Assembly (NCBI GenBank): GCA_030141605.1
Contig: JAQGDQ010000732.1
Coordinates: 41,751 to 105,750 of the forward strand
DNA: 64,000 nt
From: Tubiluchus corallicola
Lineage: Eukaryota; Priapulida; Priapulimorpha; Priapulimorphida; Tubiluchidae
Reading direction: 5' to 3'
A program made the position numbers and the translations under genes. Position 1 is the stretch's first letter. The number at the start of each line of letters is the position of its first letter. Below the pieces are notes generated by a model, which worked only from the letters and a program-made list of their open reading frames with translations, made no database searches and was not told the DNA's origin. Shown in pieces: positions 44,299-55,310 of the stretch.

Positions 44299-47200
44299 TC
44301 GAATTATTAAAATTAGTAGATAGCCTAAAAAATGCAAATTTGTTGGATTTCCAGTCTTATGGCAATTCCAAACCAACAAAAACCAGGGCACTTGCAAAAG
44401 CACTATACAGTTTGGGTATTAAAGTAGGGTGGGCTTTAGATTTAATCGAAGACACAAGTCCTGCTGCCACACGAACATTGTACACAAAAGTGAAAAATTT
44501 TCAAAAACGGTTATGCGAAAAATGTCAGAAAATGCAAAAGACAAGGTTGTGGCAGCAGTCTTTAGTGCCTTGCCTTCCACAAGTAGTGGCAGTGCTAGTG
44601 AAAGTGCACATCACTACAACCAAGCAAGCCAAACTTTGAATTTAGGTACTGTAATAAAATTGGGTTGTCTCTAGAAGAAATTTTGAGTTGCGCAGGTGGA
44701 AATAAGTTTGAGAGTTCCTCACAAAGTAAATCAAAATTTTCTGTAGATCAGCTTAGTAAGGGAGTTGCTTGGGAAGTGTACACTGCTTGTGCTAAAAACA
44801 CAAAAAAATTCAAAAATGTGTTAGTTGCTTGCTGTGAACCCTGTTTGCTGTGAAGACAAAGACGTTTTGCTTCCAAAACTCAAAAATAGACTCTACCATA
44901 TGCACGTGCTAATGAAAAAAAATCCAAGAGTGCATTATGCTACTTGAAAAAGCCTTTCTTAGGCCAGGATGAACAGATAACAGCCAATATTTCAAATGCT
45001 AGTTCTAGTTCGTCTACTTATGTTACAGTCTACAAGAAGAGGACCGCATTTCTTGAAAAACAGAAAAGGGATTCAAATGCAGCTTATAATGTAGAAACAG
45101 AGAGCTTAAAAATGATATCGCTCAGCTTGAAAAGCGGTTACAAACCATTTCTTTGCTGAAAAAGAACGCACAGTGTAAGAAATTGACAAATGCAGCAAAT
45201 CTGGAACTGGTTGGTAGCACAAAGAATTTGAAAAAGAAATTGATGAGAAGCAATTCCAAAATTGGAAAACAGAAAAGCAACATTGAAAATTTGAAAAAGC
45301 AGTGGGAAGCATGTTCTGCAGAAAATCTCAACCTGACAGAAAAATTGTCTGAGTTTGAAAGTAGCAAAGAAGCGATGGAGAATGAAGTGCTTGGTAGAGA
45401 AAGTTTATTAAAACGAGCCGAGGAGAAAGAAGCAGAGTTACAATCTCACATTGATGCATTATTGAAAAGTCGTGGAAAATAATCCAAAAAAATTCTTACT
45501 GCAAGAAAAAGTTTCAGAAATTCAAACAAAAAAATTTAGTGAGTAACTCTGCAACAGTTTCTTGTGAACTGGAAAAAATAAAAAAATCATTAGCTGAGGG
45601 ACTGAAAGAAAACAGTAATTCAAAGCAAAGTATAGAAGAACTTGTAGAAGGAACATCAGATATGACAACATCGTGCATGAAGTTTACAGGAAGCTAGTAT
45701 CTTTAAATGTCGGAACAAGATCATGTGCAGAAGTTGTGAAGATAGTTTTGGAAAAGATGGCCAGTGCAAAAGTGGGGCGTTTACCAGGAAAAGATTTTGC
45801 GAGGATTGTTATACTGGAAGCTAAAATACTAGCTCAGGTACATGTACTGGGCATGCTACTACCTGAGGAAAATATTACACTGTGCAGAGCTGGGACCAGC
45901 AAAGAGGGAAAGCCCTATGGGACGTGCAATATTCAAACGAGTTAGAGAGAAGCACTCACTATTGGTACTAGGGATTTGCCCAATAAATTATGTTCCTTCA
46001 CAAGATTTTTTTACAGGTTCTTTTATGGTTGGATCAGATCCTAGTTCATTTTTAAAATAATCCTCATCTTCCAAGGTTCAAAGCGAGATTCTTAAGGAGT
46101 TACCTAACTAAAAAGTTGTCAGGCTGTACATTGCTTCACTTAGGTATACAACCTCACGCCCTGATTACACACTATTGCGTGTATGCAAAGATCAACAGGA
46201 TTCGCTATAATTATAATCGTTCTGACGTTACATATCGACTTTCTTGCTTTAACGAGTTAACCAAATTTTTTTATCGTATAATCCGTGTTAATCAATATAC
46301 GTAGTTAAAAATAAACCACTGTATTTTTTATTTCGCATCATGTAACTGCGTTTTAAAAAGATTTTATTACGTTTTCTGTGAATTTTATTTTCTGGGAAAT
46401 GGCTATTCTAGGAAATGGCTATTCTAGGAAATGAAAAATCTTTATGGGAATTTTTTTCTAGCAAAAAACTTTTCTGTGAAGTTTTTTGCCGGGGGATATT
46501 GCAAAAAATTTTGTTACATTTAGCTAAGCTTCACGTTTTAAATGTAGATGAACAAAAACAGTGGGCAGATAGATTTGTTTCAAAAATTAAGAATACAATG
46601 ACTGATCGATATTGTAAAAAAAAGTTGCAGTCTTATGCAAGAATATAAGGAAAGGGTGCTTCCAAATATTATAAAGGGATACGACAGAATCACAACAGTT
46701 GAGATTCTTGTCACAAAATGAACAACTTTTTTGTGGAATGCATTTTATTGTAGGTCTAGGCACTCAAGCCTATGCTGCCCTGAATGTTTGGGAGAAATGC
46801 ATTTTTGGTGATGCATTTGAAGATCGGGTCGGGTATGCTAAAGTAGGCTGTTTTCCTACAGCAAATGAAAGTGGAACAACTAGGCTGGTAAGGACAGTGT
46901 GCAAAGCTGTTGGATCCAGGGCATGTGAAAAGTCAGGAAGGCAAGAACATTTTGCCATTGTGGCACTATTCTAAATTCTTTTGAGCTCATTTATAATATG
47001 AATGATGTTTACCAGCAATTGCAGAATAAGTTGTGGGTCTGGGCAGTTGATTCCAGTGAGCTTTTAAATGGTAATAGTAGGTTGTTTGGAGAAATGGGAC
47101 AGTGGGACGGTATATCAGAAAAGCTGTTCCAAGCCAATGAATCTGGCATACAAGCAAAACAGGCCTTAGAAGTGATATGTGCAGGATTTTTGGTTGTTGT

Positions 47201-47896
47201 AAAATGCATGCTATCAGATCATTTGCTTAGGGGAAGCCATACAGAGTCTAGTGGACAGGATGAGTTAGCTACTGCCCCTGTTCCTAGTACTAATGTTAGT
47301 GCTGAAAGGGATTTTGGAATGTTGGATCGGATAATGAGTGAAAAGCTAATGCCACCTTTATCGCGATTGAAGGATTAATAATGTATAAGCAGAATAAGAC
47401 AGCAGATTGGTTAGAAGTCAGTGAAGATTCAGACAGAAGAACTTGTAGCCTGGCGAAAAGAAGTGCAAATAAGGAAACAACCGAAACAAATGCAACACAA
47501 GGAAAGTAATCTAGCAAAAGAATAAGTAGAACAAGAAAAGAAAGAAAAATTAAGCAGGGCATTATTCAGCATAGGTGATTTGAGAATGCAGATTCAGTAC
47601 AGGAAAGTAGTTTTAGGACAGGGTAATGTAAAAAAACTGTTTAAATTTGCCTTCAGATCAGCAAAAATTTACTGCAGAGAAATTAGCCACCAATTCAGCA
47701 AGAGTCAGGCAATGTCAGCAGTTGTTAGACAGCATCTATGGTGCAATGAAGCAAGTGCTATTGCAACAACATCAGAAACAGAACAAATCAGAAGTCAATT
47801 CTTAACTTACGGTAATCTGGAAGAGATGGCAAGTACACGAAAAAGATGCGGAATAGCAGGTGAGGGTAGTCTCCGCAGTGACATAGATCCTTGAAA
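44299..47896 (+). pseudogene. Coiled-coil transposon-type gene, copy 1, decayed
   Basis: Pieces in order: 44,299-44,560 (FELLKLVDSLKNANLLDF start, KALYSLGIKVGWALDLIED); 44,944-45,482, a charged heptad-rich coiled coil (LKKQWEACSAENLNLTEKLS); 45,673-45,945 (MHEVYRKLVSLNVGTRS start, GRLPGKDFARIVILEAKILA); 46,699-46,974 (HFIVGLGTQAYAALNVWEK, RLVRTVCKAVGSRACEKSG); 46,998-47,378 (TNVSAERDFGMLDRIM); 47,580-47,896. This order (coiled coil, EAK.LAQ region, D-G-T-x-K, LVRT..KA, SERDF..LDR) is one I recall from a widespread uncharacterised, probably transposon-derived animal protein family. Many frameshifts and stops separate the pieces, so it is dead. About 46,075-46,400 may be an intron or a later insertion. 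Confidence 0.6.
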
Positions 47897-48334
47897 ATTG
47901 TTAGCTAGAAGAATGAAGCACCTCCGTTTGGTAAGGGAGAATTGTTCGATTGTGTTATAGTCAGAGTTGGAAACAGATGTGGGACAAGATATGATGGTTA
48001 CAAGAAAATTTGTCTGTGAAGATTAGCAAACTTAAGAGATGACATTGAAAAGGGTAAGCTTGTTGAGATAGAAGCAGACTTTAGTGGGGAAAAGCATACA
48101 GAATTTGTGGATTGATGAGGACAGTGGTGAAGAGATTTCGTACAGAGGTGGAGAAGTAGCAGAGTGGGATGGGAACACTGTATTCAGTGTTGGTTTTCAA
48201 GCAGATGAGGAGGAGGATGAAGATGAGGATTGAGATGAAGATTACAACACTGAAGAACACTGCAAAAATTACCTGTGCTGAAAGACTATGATCAATTTGA
48301 ACTCAGAATTCTGTAAAAAAATAATAACAACGAA

Positions 48335-48686
48335 GATTATGTTTATGAAATGTAATTTATAAATTATATGTTTTTCACTTGTATTCTTCAATTGTATGGT
48401 TAGTGCAGTTTTTTTGCTTTAACATGTCAAAACATTGGAAAATTCTATGACTCAATTAATAACTTGACACTTAGCAGCGTCGTGTTTTTTACACTTCGGC
48501 GGATAGAAAACAGGATTAACCGTGCACCACATTACTAAGGCGTTAGAGTACACACTATAAAAAATTCTGCTGCTCAATATCTGAAACAGTACGTGTACTC
48601 TAACGTCCGCGTAACAAGAACAATTAAGAACGTGTACTCTAACGTCCGCAATGTAACAATTCAGTCGTCTTTAATCCCTGGCTAGC
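48335..48686. other. Upstream region of Gln-rich gene B
   Basis: Non-coding. It carries two copies of ACGTGTACTCTAACGTCCGC (about 48,590 and 48,629), shared in part with the region upstream of copy A (about 38,657); possible regulatory sites. Confidence 0.5.
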
Positions 48687-48719
48687 TATAAAAATCTCTA
48701 GCCGCTAAACTTTCAGCAC
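48687..48719 (+). promoter_or_regulatory. Core promoter of Gln-rich gene B (TATA box + initiator)
   Basis: TATAAAAA at 48,687-48,694 and TTCAGCAC at 48,712-48,719, with the initiator A at 48,715: 28 nt apart, the expected TATA-to-start spacing. The ATG follows 14 nt after the predicted start. The same TATA element precedes pseudogene copy A at 38,712. Confidence 0.6.
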
Positions 48720-48728
48720 TACTTCAAG

Positions 48729-49385
48729 ATGCGTTTCACATTGGCATTATTATTTTTTGGCATTCTTTATCTTTGTCTTGTGTTCGGAGGAAAAGACAGT
48801 ATTTCGAAGGTAATAAATTTCTCTTATATTAATTTACATTAGCATTTATCAAAATATCTAAAACTATTTAAGTCTAAAGTTTTCTGAATAACATGTTTGG
48901 TTTCATACATGTTATGTTATGCATAAAATGAAATGAAGAATAATTTTCCATATTGTTTGAAAAATCTTTGTTTTTTTAACAAAAATATGTCTATGTTACA
49001 GAAAATGGAAGGATTGCAGTTGAATCCAATTGAACAGCAACAAGAACAACAACAGGAACAAGGACAGGAACAAGGACAGGAACAAGGACAGGAACAAGGA
49101 CAAGAACAAGGACAGGAACAAGGACAGGAACAGGAACATCAACAACAACAACAACAAATTCTTGGACATTTCATGGCACATGTGCAAACACAACTTGAAA
49201 GCATTTCACGCATACAACAACAGCAACAACAACAATTACAACAACAGCAACAACTATTACAACAACAGCAACAATTACCACAACAGCAAAATATACATCC
49301 CATTCAAAACAGACGACGATATAGACAACGCCCATACAACAACAGACGACGCGGATCCAACTGCGTGTACAATTTCTTCAACTGA
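48729..49385 (+). CDS. Secreted Gln/Glu-rich repeat protein, two exons (intact copy B)
   Basis: Exon 1 is 48,729-48,809, a 192-nt intron is 48,810-49,001 (donor AAG/GTAATA, acceptor TGTTACAG), and exon 2 is 49,002-49,385; both junctions are phase 0. The 154-residue product starts with a clear signal peptide (MRFTLALLFFGILYLCLVFG). Next come a short KDSISK-KMEGLQLNPIE segment, a Glu-Gln-Gly repeat (EQGQ units, about residues 40-62), a conserved LGHFMAHVQTQLESISRIQ helix-like segment, Gln runs, and an Arg-rich tail (RRRYRQRPYNNRRRG) ending NCVYNFFN with one cysteine of the mature chain. This is not an expansion artefact: the signal exon, splice sites, the AHVQTQLE(S/R)IS segment and the basic tail recur in the paralogues at 38.0, 38.7-39.5 and 40.3 kb. 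Family not recognised. Possibly a secreted structural, adhesive or antimicrobial-like protein; that is speculation. Confidence 0.7.
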
Positions 49386-49433
49386 ACTTCATATGAATTA
49401 TCGAGAACCACTTCTGCTTCCGAACATTTTTTC

Positions 49434-49543
49434 GAAATTTTGACCAAACAGCCTGCGGAAAAAACGTTCTAGCGGCGCCTGGTGGGACTCTCGGAAGGAG
49501 ATATATGGCTCATCAGAAAGAGGAAGAACGGGGCTACACGCCC
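49434..49543 (+). repeat. 110-bp dispersed module, second copy
   Basis: Copy of the module at 39,595, between the stop of Gln-rich gene B and its stem-loop. Confidence 0.8.
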
Positions 49544-49559
49544 TTAAATATAACCAACC

Positions 49560-49575
49560 GGCCCTTTTCAGGGCC
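49560..49575 (+). terminator. Histone-type mRNA 3' stem-loop (copy B)
   Basis: GGCCCTTTTCAGGGCC + ACAAAA, 175 nt after the stop of the intact Gln-rich gene. The downstream purine tract is partly changed (GATTTGATAAGAAAATTC). Third instance of the same structure behind a Gln-rich gene copy. Confidence 0.8.
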
Positions 49576-49794
49576 ACAAAATTTATCCGATTTGATAAGA
49601 AAATTCTCGATAAGATTCGAGGCTACAGCTCCGACGAGGGAACCATTTGCAGCGATCTATACATCAGACGAAAGGTCTCGATCTAGTGTCAGGCCATTGA
49701 TGGTTTATTTTTCGAATTGGGCCCACCGGAAGGAAGGGGGGGCGAAAAAACCCCAAAAATGGCCATTTCTCGACCGTTTTTTGCAAAACTTATA

Positions 49795-51977
49795 CAGTGG
49801 CCGCCGCTTATTATGGACACGGTTATTGTGGACAGCCGGTTATTGTGGACAACTCGCGAGGGACGGAATTTTGCCCTAATAAAATCCGCCGGTTAATATG
49901 GACAGCGAACATTCTTGGCACGTGAACCAGCCGTGCCAACCACGGCCTGCGCGCGTGATTGAAAAGAGCTTCCCGCTCTGCTGCCTGTGTGAGTCATTGC
50001 ATCAGTCAGTTCGCCGTTTGCCGTGGCCCGTGAAGGTTGGGTGCGCTCTCTGTATCACCTCGCGTAATCAACTGTGTCCAGAAGGCTGTCCTGCTTTGTC
50101 TTGGCAGTGAACTCGATTAGACTCGCATTGTGTTGTGCTTGTAATTGGTGTGTTTTGCATTGCAGTGAACAAGGCTAGGTTTGCGAAGTGCCGTTTTGAT
50201 CACCTCTCCGTAGCCTAGCTCCACTTAACTTTTGCATAACCTCATCTCCGCACGTCCTCTTCTTCTTATTCTTCTTCTTCTCTCTCAGATGGGTAAGCGA
50301 AAGGACCGTTCTGTGACTGAGAAAGTGGCACTGTTGAACAAGTTCTACGATTTGAAGAAGGAGAACCCTAGGGTCAGCTTGCGGGATGCGGCAGAAACCC
50401 TTGAAACGAAAAAGAGCGCTCTGCACTTGATGATCAAGAACGAAGCCGAACTTCGTCATGAAGCTGCTGAGGACGGTGTGCAAATCAAGCGACATCGGTG
50501 TGGAAAGGATGAAGACATCGAGGACGCTCTGCTGCAGTTCTACAACTGGGCCCACCAGCGAAACATCCCTCTTAGTGGTCCATTGTTGATGGAAAAGGCC
50601 AAGGCAATCGCTGAAGGAGCGGGTGTTGCGTTCAATCCAACCGATGGGTGGTGTTCAAGGTGGAAAAAGAGAAACGGTTTGACTTTCATCACATTGCGAG
50701 GAGAAGCAGCCGAGGCCGAGACATCAAGTGCCGACGATTTCTTGAAGAAGGAATGGCCGACTTTGTTGGGTCAGTTTGACAGGAAGGACATTTTCAACAC
50801 CGACGAAACGGGGATCTACTTCCGCGCTCTTCCTGGTTCGACGTACGTCAAACTGCGCAACAAGAAGACGGCAAAGGGCTTCAAAACTGCCAAGGACCGG
50901 ATCACTGCACTTGTCACGTGCAGCCTCGAAGGAGAGCGGCTTCCCCTCCTGATTATCGGCAAATCCAAATCGCCACGGTGCTTCAAAGGCCGTGAACTGC
51001 CGAATGACTGGATTTACAAGTTCAGCCACAATGCATGGATGACGGCAGCGATCTGGGAGAGTTTTCTGCGCGAACTCGACCTCCAGATGGGGCGGCAGCA
51101 GTGAAACATCTTGCTTTTGGCAGACAATTGCAGCGCCCATGCACAGGTTCAGGGACTGAAGAATGTGACGATTCGCTTCCTGCCACCAAACACGACTTCG
51201 GTTCTGCAACCATGTGACCAAGGGATCATCAGGGCGCTGAAGGCTCTCTTCCGGACAGCGATTCGCCGCAAAATCTTGCAGATCATGGAGGATCTCGAAG
51301 ATGAAAATTCTTCTGCACACGAAGTCGTGAAGAAGTTGAACGTGTTGCAAGCCATGGAAATGCTCTCTGCCGCGTGGAAGACGGTCAAGCCGGAGACCAT
51401 TGTGAACTGCTGGAGGAAGGGAGGCTTTGGAAATGTCGACGAGGAGGTCGACGAAGTTGCAACTGCAATTCCCGTCCCGGAAGAGGTCCCTGAAAGCGAC
51501 GCCGAGGACTTCATTGCTTGGGTGGCAGTCGATGACGACGCAGAAATTGCTGAAGAGAGGACGAGTGAAGAGATGACGCATGACCTGGTGTAACGCGTTG
51601 CTGCAGCAAAAACCGAAGTTGAAGATTCCGAAGAAGACGACGATGAGGAAGAAGCGGAGCCTGTTGTCTCGTCGAAAGAAATGAGGGCCGCCCTTGAGGT
51701 GCTGGAGCGAGGCCACAGGCAGAACGGTCTCAACATTGAGAGCTTCGAAACTGTGATAACTTCCTTCCGTTCAAGGTTGAGAGAAAAGTTTCCTGCCAAA
51801 CAAACTCGTCTGACTTCTTTTTTTCAATAAAACAGGAGACGAGTTGATACAGACAGTTTTTTGCCTTTTTTAATGAAGGGGAAGGGTCTTCATGGGTCAC
51901 TTCGCTTAATATGGACAGCCGCTTAATATGGACATACACTGCTGGCCCGAGGTGTCCACAATAAGCGGCGGCCACTG
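49795..51977 (+). mobile_element. Tigger (pogo-group, Tc1/mariner superfamily) DNA transposon, complete
   Basis: 2,183 bp bounded by inverted repeats starting CAGTGGCCGCCGCTTATT; the two ends match over about 26 bp with one mismatch. The TA dinucleotide target duplication is intact at 49,793-49,794 and 51,978-51,979. Sub-terminal TTATTGTGGACA / TTAATATGGACA repeats lie inside both ends, as expected of transposase-binding sites. The interior is much more GC-rich than the host DNA around it, a sign of foreign or recent origin. It interrupts another repeat that resumes at 51,980. Confidence 0.93.
50289..51830 (+). pseudogene. Tigger transposase, full length with two in-frame stops
   Basis: A single frame of 514 codons from ATG to the final TAA. 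It has an N-terminal psq-type HTH (about residues 1-55), a CENP-B-type HTH (about 75-140, GWCSRWKKRNGL), and a DDE core with first Asp in FNTDETG, second in LLADNCSAH and third in NTTSVLQPCDQGII, about 30 residues after the second as in pogo/Tigger. An acidic region follows and a KQTRLTSFFQ-type end. Only two defects are visible: TGA at 51,102 (an Arg CGA is expected just before NILLLADNC, so probably a CpG C-to-T change) and TAA at 51,591. AATAAA overlaps the final stop (51,826). The enzyme would cut and paste the element in the nucleus; this copy is probably inactive but young. Confidence 0.92.
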
Positions 51978-51979
51978 TA

Positions 51980-53135
51980 CCTCTTATTTCTGAAGAATGG
52001 GAACGGGCCGAGGGTGGTACTGGGTATGGATAGATAGCCCGTTCAGCGGTAGGTGTAGTAGGCACATTTAGAATTCGCGAGAGGGCCATGGCGCCCCGCA
52101 ACGGGCGTTTTCCCGGAACCAACTCGCGATTTTTTCGAAATTTTGACCAAACAGCCTGCGGGAAAAACGTTCTAGCGTCGCCCGGTGGGACTCTTGGAAG
52201 GAGCTTTATAGCTCTTTACAAAGAGGAAGGACGGGGCTACACGATGATGTGGGTTATATTTTAGGGCAGGTCCACCGAGAGGAGTATCAACGAGTTAATT
52301 ATGTGTTCTATTTTCCGCAATTTTTCAATAATTTTCGCTTAGAAAACTGCGACGCATTCCATTGTGCTGACGTCATCCATTGTACTCTGTCTATAAGTTT
52401 AACTCAGTAAAAAGCTGCTGCTGGCTTTGCGTTAGATAAACAGACATACAGTAGGCATGATGTGATGCGCTACAGGCTTTGCGTTAGGTAAGTAGGCAGG
52501 ATGTTACGGGCTTTGTGTTATAAATGAGGACTAGGTAGAATGTTCGCGTATTATTGATTACACGTGTATTTATATGCAAAATCTTTTGCGGGTCCTTTGC
52601 TAGTCCTTAATAATTAATCTTGGTCTTAAGATTATAATAATTAACACGAATGCCTAACTCGTTAGCTTTATAATCATATACTGGGTGAGTCAGAAAGTCT
52701 AGCTGCATCATAGCTTAGTGATCATGCCACTGAGGCAGCCAACTCAGACTCAGCAAATCACTAGAAAACAAGTTTAATAAAAATTTGACACCATTATACT
52801 TGATATTATGTGATTCGGTGAGAGCATATGTGCATACATTATTTTCACAGCTTGTACACAATTTTAATGTTTGTGTCCAGAATAGGATAATTTGTGCTTG
52901 CCCAAGCAGGAGCTTGCCGAAACAGCATCCAAACAGGAGTACTGGAGCAGAAGTAATTTGAACTCTATCAAATTCAAACAGCTGTTTTTACTTGTAATTT
53001 GTGTTCGCAGTATACCACAGCAGTGATTGTAATGCAGTGTAGAGGCAAACTACTAGCTTAACCCTTAATATTGAGCTGAACAGTGAAAGGTGCATTATAC
53101 AGTTCTATTCATAGGCACCAGGCCAGTCAGTCTAA
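51980..53135. other. Remainder of the interrupted repeat and flanking DNA
   Basis: 51,980-52,130 is GC-rich and continues the element into which Tigger inserted. 52,131-52,242 is the third copy of the 110-bp module. 52,250-53,135 has no coding support; AGGCTTTGCGTTAG-type phrases recur at about 52,420-52,510. Confidence 0.5.
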
Positions 53136-53865
53136 AGGTAATGTTATGACTTCCACTTTAAACTAGGAAGCCCATGGCATTACCTGCGATTGGTTGAGCA
53201 GTGGTTTCCTGTGGAAAGAACGAACACGTGACATCGTCAGTTGTCTTTTGGTTGTCGTGGAATGCACTTCTCCTCTCTGCCTGCCGAGTGTCGTGGATTC
53301 TGTAAGGTTTGAAGCATTGTCATCAGGTTATTTTTTTTCTACTGTGTTGTTCTTCTCAGCTGTCCCTTTTGAATTCTAAGTTTTGGTTTTGTTGTTTCAT
53401 TTGTTTAAATTTCTGGAGTGTCCGTTATGCAGCGCTTACCCGCATCACCGATGGCGGACCGTAAGGTTATCTACCGGGTCGAACCCCGGAACAATATCGT
53501 AGTATTACTCCCCTCGCCTTAATTGTTCTGAAGAAGAACAGCTATTTTACCTTTGACAACAGAAAATTAGCTAATAAACGCCATAAGAATGGAATCAGCG
53601 GCGATTATAATAATTACATTGTCAAAATGAGAAATAAAACTTATATTATGCCTTGTTAACCTTGTTAAAACAGCTAATGCTTTTAATACTTTCTTTCAAT
53701 CTGTTGGGAACAATATGTGTAAAGATTTTTCTCAATCTTTCTATTCATATCTCAAAGGCGAAAATAGACTAACTATTTTCTTAATCCAATAGAGAATTGT
53801 GAAACCAAAAAATATATTATGAAATTAAAAAATAAGAAACCCCTGGGCATGAAAATGTTCAAACC

Positions 53866-55310
53866 ATGTTTTATAAACTTGCAGTTGATATTATATCACC
53901 TGTATTAACTACTATGTTTAACTGTGCTATTTCAAGTTTAATATTTCCAGATATATTAATGATTGTAAAATTTTTTCCTGTATTTAAATCTGATGATCCT
54001 GTATTTAAATGTGATGATACTAATAATCCCTCTAATTATAGACCAATTTCTATACTATCTCCAATAACAAAAATATAATTTTTGATAGACTAAATAATTT
54101 TTTCATTAATACAAAGGCTATATCAAAATTTCAATTTGGATTTAGGAAAAACTATTCCACAGAGTTAGCTACTGCCAAATTTATTGAAAACATGCTGCAC
54201 AACATTGATAACAAACTCTATACGTGTGCTATATTCCTTGACTTATCTAAAACATTTGATACTGTACAGCACAATATACTTCTCTACAAATTACAACATT
54301 ATGGCGTCAGAGGCACTGCACTTCAGCTACTAACATCTTACTTATCTAATCGTCAACAATTCACCGTCATCAATAATACCTCTTCAGATTGAGCACACTT
54401 CACCTGTGGAGTTCCCCAGGGGTCAACAAGGGCCCATTACTATTGCTTATTTATATAAATGATCTTCCTATGGCATCTAACTTTAACATGCGCATGTTTG
54501 CAGACGATACTAGCCTATTCATATCTGACACCAATCTTCTCAGTCTTGAAACTAGAACTAATGAAGAACTAATCAAAATTAGCAATTGGATGATAGCTAA
54601 CAAACTATCAGTGAATTATAACAAGTCTAAGTACATGTTGATTACTAAGAAACCTGTTCTACTTATTACAATCAAAATAAACAGTAACGTTCTTCATCAA
54701 ACAACCGGCATCAAATATCTAGGACTACATTTAGACGTTGACATGAAATGGAATACACATATAAAAACCATTGCATATAAAGTCAATAAAAACTCCAGTA
54801 TATTCAGCAAACCTAGGTACTACGTAGATACAAAAACCCTGAAGAAGATATACTATTCTCTTATACATCCCTATTTGCTTTACTGTATTCTATGTTGGGG
54901 GAGAGCAAAAAATAACAGACAGCCTGCGACCGTTAATTACAGCCCAAAATAAAACTGTTAAATTTATTACTTTCTTAAACCGGCATGATCATGCTGATAT
55001 GCTCAGTTATGCTCAGTTAAACCAAGTAAAAGTAAAAGACATATATACTCAACAGTTATTTAAATTTATGCGTAAATTTACTAATAATGCTCTCCCCGAA
55101 CTACTTTAATCAGTTGCAAATTACTTTACTCAAACTAGAAACATACTTTCATACAACACCAGAGCGTCTCGTAGGGGTAATTACTTTCAGCCCAGATTTA
55201 ACACTATAAATGGCTTAAATACATTGCATCACCTTGGCACTAAATTGTGGAATAATTTAGATCCACTACATCATGTAAAACTGCAGTTAAACTATTTCGT
55301 AATCACCTGA
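53866..55310 (+). pseudogene. LINE reverse transcriptase (CR1/Jockey-like), copy 2
   Basis: Same RT blocks as copy 1 (NYRPISILSP, FDTVQHNILL, FADDTSLF). It keeps the LGLHLDVDMKWNTHI region lost from copy 1. Breaks: frameshift near 54,078; CGA-to-TGA stop at 54,390; one base missing in the GVPQGS region (54,430), damaging RT motif B; further shifts after 54,952 and a TAA in CTACTTTAATCAG (about 55,105). No active enzyme. Its 3' end runs to about 56,145, where the AATAAA tail is partly deleted. Confidence 0.85.

Larger units (their letters stand above)
40359..48334 (+). repeat. Duplicated block, copy 1
   Basis: About 8.0 kb that matches 53,178-60,267 in the same order and orientation: LINE 5' region, reverse transcriptase, LINE 3' region, and the coiled-coil transposon-type gene. 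The left edge starts at CATTACCTGCGATTGG and the right edge is near GTAAAAAAA(T/C)AAT. Unique to this copy are a TATG/TG microsatellite (42,655-42,795) and the viral-like insertion (42,952-43,813). Unique to copy 2 are a 66-bp segment at 59,438-59,503 and the 23 nt lost from the RT here. Confidence 0.9.

Noticed and set aside
45106-45367. Phe-rich minus-strand ORFs
   Set aside because: Antisense of the Lys/Glu-rich coiled coil.
50724-51799. Long minus-strand ORFs
   Set aside because: Shadows of the GC-rich Tigger transposase frame on the plus strand.
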